DNA of 60,000 bases, from positions 23,243,488 through 23,303,487 of the forward strand of contig NC_049988.1 of assembly GCF_000003815.2 (NCBI RefSeq), read 5' to 3'. Source of the DNA: Branchiostoma floridae (lineage: Eukaryota; Chordata; Leptocardii; Amphioxiformes; Branchiostomatidae). The position numbers were made by a program, and so were the translations under genes. Position 1 is the stretch's first letter, and every line of letters begins with the position of its first letter. The notes below the pieces were generated by a model. That model saw nothing but the letters and a program-made list of their open reading frames with translations, was not told where the DNA came from and ran no database searches. Positions 51,346 to 60,000 of the stretch are shown one piece after another.

Positions 51346-51955
51346 CAACCCCTCGATCTCGACGATCCATCCGTCCAGTTATCCATCCATTCGCCACAAG
51401 GCCGTCGGACCTTAATAGAGTTGGTAGAAGCGCCTATATATATCGGAAGTTGTGATGAAAATACTAATGAAGCTTGTGTTGTCCTCCAGTACACCTAGAT
51501 TCTATTATTCACGTAACGGTAGATCAAAGTATCCGGAGGCTGTCCTGTGTAATGGTATCATAAGCCTTCTGATGGTGACGTCTGTCGCTACTCTTCAGTT
51601 CGTCCCAGATAGAGAGACTTTCATTAAGTTGAAGGATGCTAGGGACATCAGAAACGTATATTTTGCATCACGCGCACCCGGTAAATCCAACATGGACTGA
51701 GATTTTTCATCATTCACGACATACATATTTGCCACTAACATTGGATTTCGATTACTAGTAATAATAATTTACACTTAATCATGAGAAATATTGGTAGCCA
51801 TGCCAAAAACGAAGAATTATCATGATAAAACACCATCGCTTCTGTTGTAGTCTTCACCAGATTTCTGTGGTTGATAAAATAAAGGAATTTAAAAAAAAAT
51901 AAAAATTCGGAGAAATTATTGAAACCTTTTGACAAATTCCTACTATTGGATTTCT
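51346..51955. other. non-genic stretch
   Basis: An 82-residue frame at 51452-51700 has no domain or splice context. Nothing else recognised. Confidence 0.3.
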
Positions 51956-51959
51956 TAAC

Positions 51960-52155
51960 AAGCAAAGTAGCATGGCAGGGACTATCATAGTAAGAACAAG
52001 CCCAAAAATATCATGGCAATCCATCCAGAGGTTCTCGAGTTATGCTGACCACAAATATTCGGAAACTGACAAACAAGCACACCGACACACCGACACACCG
52101 ACAGACACACACAAAACTATATCTCCATTTTTCATGGAGATAATTAACATTCGAC
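51960..52155 (+). mobile_element. repeat 3' end with (CACACCGA)n
   Basis: AAATATCATGGCAATCCATC, then a short CACACCGACACACCGACAC array. The phrase type (…CAATCCATCCAGAGGTTCTCGAG) resembles 20450-20500 and 55470-55520, suggesting one dispersed family. Confidence 0.4.
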
Positions 52156-52354
52156 CATATTCTTGAGGGCATTGTAGCATATATTCCCTCCCGTTTATTC
52201 AGTATATCAGTAAATCAAATGGGCACCCATCAATGCCTGTCGTAATACCTCCCCAGCGGCGTGTTACGGTACTGCAGCCCGGTTGACCCAGCACGTCGGT
52301 GCGAGACCCTAACAAAGGTTCAAGGGTGATCGCCATCACGGAACATGTAACTTT

Positions 52355-52454
52355 NNNNNNNNNNNNNNNNNNNNNNNNNNNNNNNNNNNNNNNNNNNNNN
52401 NNNNNNNNNNNNNNNNNNNNNNNNNNNNNNNNNNNNNNNNNNNNNNNNNNNNNN
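52355..52454. other. assembly gap (100 N)
   Basis: Ends 30 bp before the chitobiase start codon, so promoter and leader are partly missing. Confidence 0.95.
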
Positions 52455-52484
52455 ATCTAGATTCGGCTTGTTTTCTCGCCAGCG

Positions 52485-52624
52485 ATGCGGAGTTGGTGGT
52501 TCACCGCGGCGTTGGCGTGTGTGTTGGCGGGGGTTTGCTTGCCTGGTCCGCGCCGCCGACTCCTCCGTGCCCGTGCGCCCAACCCGAGTTGTGTCAGCCG
52601 GTCAAGACTCCGCCAAGGAAGGAG
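52485..52624 (+). CDS. CTBS: CTBS exon 1, signal peptide, apparent one-base deletion
   Basis: ATG 52485 begins MRSWWFTAALACVLAG, a good signal peptide. The mature N-terminus (CPCAQPELCQPVKTPPRKE) is in another frame. The switch falls at the G5 run 52529-52533, and one more G would join them, so a sequencing or assembly error or a rare allele is likely. Donor GAG|GTAAAT, phase 0. Confidence 0.8.
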
Positions 52625-53127
52625 GTAAATTTCGCCAAAAGGGTTTTCGGTGGTGTGTGTGTGTGTTTGCTTTTGTGTGTGTGTGTTTGTCTTTGTGTGT
52701 GTGTCTTGGCCTTTGTGTGTGTTACTGTGTGTGTTTGCCTTTGTGTGTGTGTGTGTGCTTGCGTGGGTTTGTGTGTGTGTCTGTAAGTGTGTGTGTGTGT
52801 GTGACTGTCACAGTGTGTTTGTGTGTGTGTATGTGTCTTTGTGTGACTGTGCAGTGTGTGTGTGTGTGTGTGACTATCACAGTGTGTGTTTGTGTGTGTG
52901 TCTAAGTGTGTGTGTGTGTGTGACTGTCACAGTGTTTGTGTGTGTGTACTAGTATGTGTTTGTGCGTGACTGTGCAGTGTGTGTTTGTATGTGTGACTGT
53001 GCAGTGTGTGTTTGTGTGTGTGTGTTTGTGACACTGTATCTCTGTGTGTGTTTGTATGTGTCACTGTGCAATGTGTGTGTGTGTGACTGTCACTGTGAAG
53101 TGTGTGTGTGTGTGTGTGAGTGTGTCA

Positions 53128-53159
<32 letters not shown>

Positions 53160-56100
53160 ACACTGTGTTTGTGTTTCCTGATTTTAGTAGTCTGCATAAC
53201 GCCAGGTGTAACACAACATATAATAGTACTTAGCCTTAAGTACCCTGTGTTACACTATCGAATCTGCATTAAGCCCCTGTGAGAAAGAACGTTCAAATAA
53301 AGATCATCATGTATTATTGTGACAGCCCTTAACAAAACCCTTAACGAAACATCCCTCTGATTGCAGATTTTTTGTGTTTGTTTTTAAGAATGAAACCACT
53401 GTGATTTCCCATTTGATTACCACATTTTTGTGACAGCCCTTAACGAAGCCTTTAATCTCTGTCTGTTTCCAGATTTTTGTGTTCGCTGTCAAGAATGACA
53501 CTTGGAAACACTATGACTGGGACAGGGTGACGACGGTGGTTATGTTTGGGTTTTACAGCGCAGAGCTGATGTGCTACGCCCACTCGAAGGGAGCCAGAGT
53601 CGTCCTGAAAGGTGAGCCTCACAACCCCCATACACACCCATTGTCTGAAATCATTAGTTCAACAACTTTAGCAGAAATCATAAATACCAAATGAAAAACC
53701 CATTGTTTTTTTGAATTGCATGATTTTTTTTGCATGAAACATCATCTGTAATATGACATGAAAAAAAAAAAAAAAACTTGAAAGGCCGACATTTGCTTGG
53801 GTGCAAATACAGCATATTTCAGCCATACCCATTCCCACGCAACATTGGACTGTGCCAAGTCACCCCTGCGCAAAAATGCATCTCGTATTAAGTTCCAGTT
53901 TCCCCAAAAGAGAACTAATATTGTGAATTGATTCCATGTCAAAACAGAGCTTGCCCAATATGCCCCGGGCCCATATGGAAGAATATAATCTTCCACAGGA
54001 GCGCCTATGCATAACTGATTGGTTTTTAGAATTGCGGCAGCTCCTATTTTTCCGAGAGTGAAAAAAAAACGCATCTTCCATTCAGAAGATTTTCGTCATG
54101 AAATTACATGACGCCATTCAACAATTTCCACTTCGATAACTAGGTCTAAGTACCGTCATAATCTCCTTGTGATGTGGGTGCATTTATTATTGCAGTGAAC
54201 TTTTTTTTAAGCAAGTAGGGCATACGTTTTAATAATTGTCAGGTGCAGGTACTGTGTAGTAGGAGTGTTGTTGTTTTTTTCAAGCTAAAAACTTCAATCT
54301 ACTTCTTGTTTTGTATGAGCCATTACATAAACGGAGACGTCTCGAAATTTTACAAGAATTTTACCACCCTGTCGCTTCATTTCTTGTCTGAAAAATCCCA
54401 GGACGAACAAGTTAACTTGATTTGGCTTTATCTATATATTTCATTTTCCTTCGAATTCTTTGTTAAGTATATGCCCCTGCATACCACTGTTAAATTGTTT
54501 TACTTTGTATGCAATCAGCCATCGGACGTAATCTTGTCTGAGTGTTATAATTTCCTGCTCGTAGCGTGCGAGACCTGGAGGATAGGTGTTTCTACTTTGT
54601 TCGGGGGTTTCTTTTCGGAGGTCAGTGGTGATACTCTGGTATTGAGAGTGTTTTATTGGGCTCAAACTCTGGCAGTTTAAAGTTACTTACAATTTGAATG
54701 TACAAAGTTTACGTCAAAAAGAACAACAACAACACTAGAAGTACCTACATTTGTTCGGGGAAAAATGCATGCATTCTCGCCACTGTCAAACTTACGTATC
54801 AAAACTAAACGCAAGCCGTCCAATTTTCCCTGTCCAAATCTGCCGAAAATGATTGATAGTGCCATGCGGAATGTTGGTAAATTCATCGACACTAACGTTC
54901 AATGCACGCGTACCGTCCGCTACCGCTCAAATGACCCTGTCTGAACTCCAAATCCTCGCAAACTACAATTTCAAACCCGGCAAAGGGGACCATATGGCCA
55001 CTGTAAGGCTGTAATATGCATCTGTTTGTGTATATACGGGATTGCAAGGCCCCGCTTATGAATATTAACTAGCATTCGCCTTTCTCGTCGCTGATTGGCT
55101 GGCGTCCATAAAGTAATTATCTCTCGCTCTCCCCAGACCGCTGGCACCTGGCACGTGTGGGCTCTGGGGTCACTGGAGTTCACGGCAGGAAGCCGAAAGA
55201 AAACCAATTTCCCCTCAGAAAAGCGCTGAAATTAAGCATTTTAAAGTAGTTTATGCCCAAAATTTTACTTTGATCATTTTACCAACTATCTAATGCCTAT
55301 CTACACCAAATTTAAGGTCATTCCATTGTAATTCAAGGGAACAGGGGGCCACAATATACCGTTTTGGTCAAAACATGACCTTTAAACTTCAATAAAATCA
55401 TTTTAGAGGCAGATATGAAAAAAATGAGAAAACAGCACCTCGGTATTGACCCACTCTACCCTTGTGCCAAATTTCAGGTCATTCGGTCACGCAACGACGG
55501 AGATGAATCGCTTTGAAGATTTGACAGGAGAAAGAAAGAAAGAAAGAAAGAAAGAAACATTACGAATACAATATATTTCACCATACCATATATGGTATGG
55601 CTGAAATATAATCAGCTAACACTGTAAAAGTAGGAAAGAAAATTTGACTGAGGGCTTGTTTTCTAGTTGGTACTGGTATTCTTGTCTTTAAAAAGTCCAT
55701 TTTCTTTTGCGAATTGCTAAGTGCTACTATAAAGAAAGCAGTATGCACCATTTGTCTTAAGTATTGTTGGGGAATTGAACCTGCGCACAGTATGACTAGT
55801 TTCTCATTAATTTTGTAAATGTATCACGTTCCCTTTCAATTATTATTTATAAGCAAAGTTTCTCCTTGTACCTTCCCTTTCTCACACAGGTGACATTAAA
55901 GCGGAAGATGTACCTCACCTGTACGAGCCTCGCTTCCGGGACGACTGGGTGACGAACAAGGTGCCTGATTCTGAACTCGTGTATACCGGATCTGACTCCA
56001 CTCATTGTTGCTTGTTTTTCTGTCAAGATACTTATATGACACTTGTATGACACATGTTGATTTTAGCTATATATATCATATTTATTTATTTATTGATTGA

Positions 56101-57561
56101 TTGATCTTTAGGGTAGTCCCTTCAGTTAACGTAGTAACTATATGGCCTCCCTCAGTAAATGGTATCCTAATCCTAATTAATATCAACCCTACAGTGTCGG
56201 TTGTGGCTTAACAGTCCTGTATGAGAATGACAGTCTCTGCCACATAGGGCACATCTACTACTATACTGGAGATAGAAGGGTCATTCATTCTGTAAACCAG
56301 GTCGAGGGAGTACGGTACTAGTAGTCGGAAAAGTCCCTATAGTTTAGTTTAAGTGTTGGATATAAAGAGATAGCTTTTTTCTATAATAACTTATGTTTGT
56401 GTATCTTGTATGTTGAAAGGTGTCTCTGATGATCAAGCAGCACATGGATGGGATCAACATCGACATTGAGCAGCCGATACCTGCCACTGACCCGGCGCGC
56501 GACGGTCTAACCAAGCTAGTCAACGAGACCACCTGGGTCTTCCATGCCATCAACAAAGCAGCGCAGGTAACTTGGGACTATTTTACTATGACAGCCAGCC
56601 ACAATCTTTATATGAGAACTCACAGAACATTCAGGACCAGATTCAGTCCAGGTATCGAGAATCAGGTCCATGTCCAGACCTGAACATGGACCTGATTGTA
56701 AAATCTTGTAAATGGGCGAAAATGGATACAATATTCCATTTTGCTACAAGGAATCTGTCTGATGGATTGGCATTTTAAAATTCTATCTTCAACAACACTA
56801 ATGCCTCTGTTGACTAAGACCAAGTTTGACTGTACAACTAAGGTAAAAGGACTGTCAACAGTCCTCTACTTCTCTCATTATTTTCTTGGGCCCCAAACAG
56901 CTGAACGTCTGCAGGTATAATATGTTCATTTTCATTTTCATCAATTTTTTTCTGGACTGGCCCAACAAGGGGGGTTTTATACTGGTACCCACCCCTAATA
57001 CCGGTAGTAAAAGGTTTCTGTTTGTGTTCCTTTCAGGTAACGTTTGATGTTGCCTGGTCACCAGACTGTATCGACGGCCGTTGCTATGACATCGTAAACA
57101 TTGCTAAGTCATGTGACTTCCTGTTTGTCATGTCGTATGACGAGCGAAGCCAAATCACCGGGCCGTGCGTTGCGAGCGCGAATTCTGCGCTGGAAACAAC
57201 GTTAGGAGGTGACGTGCTCTATACCTAATCTTTTCTAAAATTTGTTTGTTTGTTCGTTCTGTATAACTGGTTAACCACTTTTTGGCATAACTAGCCCCAA
57301 TATTGTATTACAAGAAAAATCTATTCTTCCTGGATTCTGTGATATTAACTTATAGAAAATTATTGTACACAGTAAGTGCAAGCTGTGATTATATGTATAT
57401 GTTGTGCTACCACAGCAATTTCTTTTTAAAATTAAAAACAGTTGAATTTCATGTGTGTTACAGGATATGAGGAGTATCTTAAGATGGGCATCCCACCAGA
57501 CCAACTTGTTATGGGTGTGCCCTGGTATGGCTATGACTATCCCTGTCTGGACCTTTCAAAG
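52485..57561 (+). CDS. CTBS: di-N-acetylchitobiase (GH18), exons 1-6 of a gene running off the window
   Basis: Exons 52485-52624, 53473-53611, 55890-55960, 56420-56566, 57037-57208 and 57464-57561 join in phase with GT-AG introns. The enzyme is a lysosomal exo-glycosidase that removes the reducing-end GlcNAc from chitobiose cores during glycoprotein breakdown. Landmarks shared with vertebrate CTBS are a CPC.QPELCQP N-terminus, LMCYAHSKGARVVLKG, HMDGINIDIEQ (the GH18 DGxxxDxE motif with the catalytic Glu), TFDVAWSPDCID, CDFLFVMSYDE and LVMGVPWYGYDYPC. Roughly the last third of the protein is missing after LDLSK and is not found before 60000. Exon 1 needs one extra G for the frame to run from the ATG. 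Confidence 0.92.
52625..53472 (+). repeat. CTBS intron 1: (TG)n-rich minisatellite and exon 2 copy
   Basis: 52650-53170 is nearly pure TG-rich sequence with recurring TGACTGTSACAGTGTG. Long open frames there are artefacts. 53320-53395 is a copy of the acceptor and first ~35 bp of exon 2 (GTGACAGCCCTTAAC, AG, then ATTTTTTGTGTTTG), 110 bp before the true acceptor and frameshifted. Confidence 0.9.
53473..53611 (+). CDS. CTBS: CTBS exon 2
   Basis: Starts IFVFAVKNDTWKHYDWD and ends at VVLKG in phase 1. Acceptor TTTCCAG, donor AAAG|GTGAGC. Confidence 0.92.
53612..55889 (+). other. CTBS intron 2 with retroelement end and palindrome
   Basis: A 145-residue frame at 54243-54680 has no domain. 55440-55560 looks like a retroelement 3' end (AAATTTCAGGTCATTCGGTC, then (GAAA)n at 55529-55557). 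CCATACCATATATGGTATGG at about 55582-55601 is a perfect 20-bp palindrome. Confidence 0.5.
55890..55960 (+). CDS. CTBS: CTBS exon 3
   Basis: Completes the G of exon 2 and encodes DIKAEDVPHLYEPRFRDDWV and TNK; acceptor CACACAG, donor CAAG|GTGCCT, phase 0 end. Confidence 0.85.
55961..56419 (+). other. CTBS intron 3 with LINE-like tail
   Basis: TATTTATTTATTTATTGATTG and following sequence at 56080-56160 resemble a LINE 3' end in reverse orientation. Nothing else recognised. Confidence 0.4.
56420..56566 (+). CDS. CTBS: CTBS exon 4 with the catalytic motif
   Basis: 49 codons, phase 0. DGINIDIEQ carries the GH18 acid/base Glu. Acceptor TTGAAAG, donor CGCAG|GTAACT. Confidence 0.93.
56567..57036 (+). 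mobile_element. CTBS intron 4 holding a dispersed repeat
   Basis: 56640-57005 contains palindromic CAGGTCCATGTCCAGACCTG and ends GGTACCCACCCCTAATACCGG. Both motifs recur at 4017-4110 in the opposite order, so a foldback-type element is likely. Confidence 0.45.
57037..57208 (+). CDS. CTBS: CTBS exon 5
   Basis: Encodes VTFDVAWSPDCIDGRCYDIV, CDFLFVMSYDERSQ and ANSALETTLGG; ends in phase 1. Acceptor TTTCAG, donor GGAG|GTGACG. Confidence 0.92.
57464..57561 (+). CDS. CTBS: CTBS exon 6
   Basis: Encodes YEEYLKMGIPPDQLVMGVPW and YGYDYPCLDLSK, phase 0 end, donor AAAG|GTACAT. The next exon (the EDHVC region in vertebrates) is not in the window. Confidence 0.92.
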
Positions 57562-57889
57562 GTACATGTAACATTGTCACTTGTATTGTTAAACAGTTTA
57601 GATACACTGTGGTACAGGGGTTCTCTTAACTGTGTACTGGTAAGACCCTGCAGAGCCACTGCTGGCCACTAGGTGGTATCCTTCTGTAGAATCCCTCATT
57701 CTGATAATGGACACCCCTGAGATATAGTTCAGGGGCTCACAAGAGCCCATGGGTAGCTAGGACAGTTAGGAACTGGGGTTTGATCTGGAATGAATGTGAG
57801 TAAATTGTGCTCTCAGAATCTTCGGTGTCTCTGCACTAGTCAGTAATCATCAGTGACTGACAGTCACTTGCCAGTTGGGTTACTCTTAA

Positions 57890-58065
57890 TAACAGTGTAA
57901 GAATGTAAGACTCACCAAATAGCAATTACTCAAGCAACTGATTAGAGTATGATTTTGATAGCGGTCAGACGTTTCAGATAATATCCACTGTGTTTCGTCA
58001 GTGATACTTGATGCTACATGTATTTGGCGTATCTTATTACCTGGATGTCTAGCCTACATCGAGGT
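57890..58065 (-). mobile_element. Penelope-like fragment with hammerhead-like core
   Basis: On the minus strand 58007-57963 reads CTGACGA, a weakened hairpin, GAAACGTC and TGACCGC. On the + strand GGCGTATCTTATTACCTGG at 58025-58043 matches 9512-9530. Confidence 0.45.
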
Positions 58066-58239
58066 AATGTAAGACTCAGCACGGCACGAAAAACGGTATT
58101 TAAGGATGCTGAAACCATGCGTAATGTTGACGTATTTTCCTCCTTTACGGATCTATACACCACTTATACGAGTACGTAAATATTGCCTTTAAGTGGTCTT
58201 TCTGTAGGTCCGTGTTAGTCCTTATTTTCCGGTTTTCCC

Positions 58240-59095
58240 GTTGTCTTTCAGCAGCTTAAAGATGTCGTAAATGATTTTTAAAACCCCCTTAAAACTTGTT
58301 TAAAGTTCACGTTTATTTGATCTAAAGCCTCTTTACGTCTCATATACAATTGCATTAAGTGGATTATAACGTGTGTTTTAGTGCCTTTTCAGCAGCTTAA
58401 AGTTGCCATAAATACTTATTAAAACGCCCTTAAGACATGTTTAAACTTCACGTTTATTTGATCTAAAGCCTCTTTACGTCTCATATACGTGTACATTAAG
58501 AGGATTATAACGTGTGTTTAGGTGCCTTTTCAGCAGTTTAAAGTTGCCATAAATATTTATTAAAACGCCCTTAAGATATGTTTAAACTTCACGTATATTT
58601 GATCTAAAGCCTATTTACGTCTCATATACGTGTGCATTAAGTGGATTATAACGTGTGTTTAGCTGCCTTTTCAGCAGCTTAAATTTGCCATAAATACCTA
58701 TTATAACGCCCTTAAGACTTGTTTAAACTTCACGTTTATTTGATCTAAAGCCTGTTTACGTCTCATATACGTGTTCATTAAGTGGATTATAACGGTTGTT
58801 TATGTGCCTTTTCAGCAGCTTAAATTTGCCATAAATACTTATTAAAACGCCCTTAAGATATGTTTAAACTTCACGTTTATTTGATCTAAAGCCTATTTAC
58901 GTCTCATATACGTGTGAATTAAGAGGATTTCATGTGTCTATATTTTTCTTTTTAGCAGCTTAAAGTTGTCATAAATACGTACCAAAACACCCTTAAGACA
59001 TGTTTAAAGTTCCCTCTGTACGTCTCATATACGTGTGCATTAAGGTGTGGATAAGTGCCATTTTAGGAGAATAATCATTAGCACGTTTCAAAGCA
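58240..59095. repeat. 141-bp minisatellite, six units, in CTBS intron 6
   Basis: TTTCAGCAGCTTAAA recurs at about 58249, 58390, 58531, 58672, 58813 and 58953. Units share CTTAAGACATGTTTAAACTT, TTTATTTGATCTAAAGCCT and TTTACGTCTCATATACGTG. Each unit holds a pyrimidine tract plus AG, as in an acceptor. Confidence 0.92.
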
Positions 59096-60000
59096 AGAAA
59101 ATACAATGGATGAAACTTTAAGATTTTATTGAATTACGAGAAAATATTACATGGAAAAGTAAAAAAAACTACAGCCTACTAGGTATTTGTGGCCTTTCAT
59201 TCTGATGTAGTTGGCAGTTGAAACAATCACAACGTTTGCGCAATTCCGTGCAGCAGTCCACAGTCCCATTTCCAGTGTCGGGTGAAGCGTCTCGGCGTAA
59301 GTTAAAAAGAGCACACATGTACAGTTCCATCTGGTCACCACAGGAATAAGAATCCGGTAATTATAAGATCTAGAGTATCCTAGAGTAGTGGCCGATATGA
59401 CTCGTGTTGTTGGATGGTCCTGGATTCTGTGAACGCGAAACATGTTCAGCTTGCAGTGTCGGCTTCTATCAATCCGGATGGTGCAAGGGCCGTGATTTCC
59501 ATTCTGTGTCGATTTCCAACAACAACAGCTTGTACAGAATGATAGCCACCTCGTATCTTTGAGTCAAATTCCGTCACCGGGGGTCCTAGGCGGTAAAAGC
59601 GGTGTCGCGGCCACAACTTGCGGGCTAGAGCAGGCACAAACTTTCTTCAATACTTCTCTTCAAAAATGAACGCCTGGAAAATAACCGCTCCTTGTCGTAA
59701 ATTTGAACCCCCCACTCTTTTCTGCCATTGGATACATCCTATCACATGATACAGCTGTGCCACAGACGGACCAAGGAAGTTCAACCTCCTTGGACGGACG
59801 GAGGCGTGCGCCCCATGGCGAGTACGAAATAACGCTGAATAAATTTACATCTTGCCTGCCCAAACAAACACGAGAAACACGAGAAGACACCGCCTGTGTG
59901 CACAAACTGTTCTTTCTCGACGCTTGCTTGTAGATAAAGAAATAAACATATTTCGTACATTTACCTGTAGTAAGAACTGCTTGCCGTTTTATAGAGAAAA
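59096..60000. other. non-genic (intronic) stretch
   Basis: No further CTBS exon and no other gene were recognised. Short minus-strand frames (59147-59443, 59446-59637, 59660-59905) lack domains and splice context. Confidence 0.35.

Noticed and set aside
52468-53282. several long Cys/Val-rich open frames in chitobiase intron 1
   Set aside because: Produced by TG-rich low-complexity DNA; only the first ~140 bp are exon.
54243-54680. 145-residue open frame in chitobiase intron 2
   Set aside because: No ATG context, domain or splice sites; AT-rich intron.
57562-60000. remaining exons of chitobiase
   Set aside because: Searched in all frames for the expected next segment; none found, so they must lie beyond the window.

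Overview
The window is nuclear DNA from an animal and contains no bacterial-type gene. Genes are split by GT-AG introns, intergenic and intronic DNA is packed with short inverted-repeat transposons, LINE and SINE pieces and minisatellites, and four N runs mark assembly gaps. A di-N-acetylchitobiase gene close to the vertebrate form, the repeat types, and minisatellites built across exon-intron boundaries (described, as I recall, in amphioxus as 'mirage' minisatellites) together suggest a lancelet (Branchiostoma-like) scaffold. The species is an inference.

Three genes can be supported. (1) On the + strand, 9891-13938, six in-phase exons encode a 562-residue seven-helix receptor of rhodopsin type with a long glycosylated N-terminus, a long third intracellular loop and non-canonical motifs (VYR for DRY, YPVWY for NPxxY). 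Two perfect CRE octamers lie just before its start. (2) On the - strand, at least four exons between 46266 and 24459 belong to one or more unidentified genes; the last exon ends in a stop at 24459. (3) On the + strand, 52485-57561 holds the first six exons of CTBS, the lysosomal GH18 di-N-acetylchitobiase, with its DGINIDIE active site. One G seems to be missing in exon 1, and the 3' exons lie beyond the window.

Layout: 1-9.7 kb is repeats only (MITEs, a 58-bp minisatellite, a GATA microsatellite, Penelope-like fragments). 9.9-14.6 kb is the receptor gene and its exon-copy arrays. 14.6-22.4 kb is non-genic, with an RTE-type LINE end and an interrupted LINE. 22.4-46.3 kb is the minus-strand gene region, whose introns hold a 3.16-kb foldback element with an 8-bp target duplication, SINEs and several MITE families. 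46.3-52.4 kb is repeats. 52.5-60 kb is the chitobiase gene.

The main observation is that all three genes carry tandem partial copies of their own exon ends, each with the adjoining splice site, in the neighbouring intron or 3' flank. In the minus-strand terminal exon, five upstream copies of its 5' part remain open, and three of them differ from the exon almost only at synonymous positions (13:0, 12:0 and 14:2 by my count). That is not what neutral decay of a minisatellite predicts. A second notable signal is a repeated hammerhead-ribozyme-like motif in Penelope-like repeat fragments.
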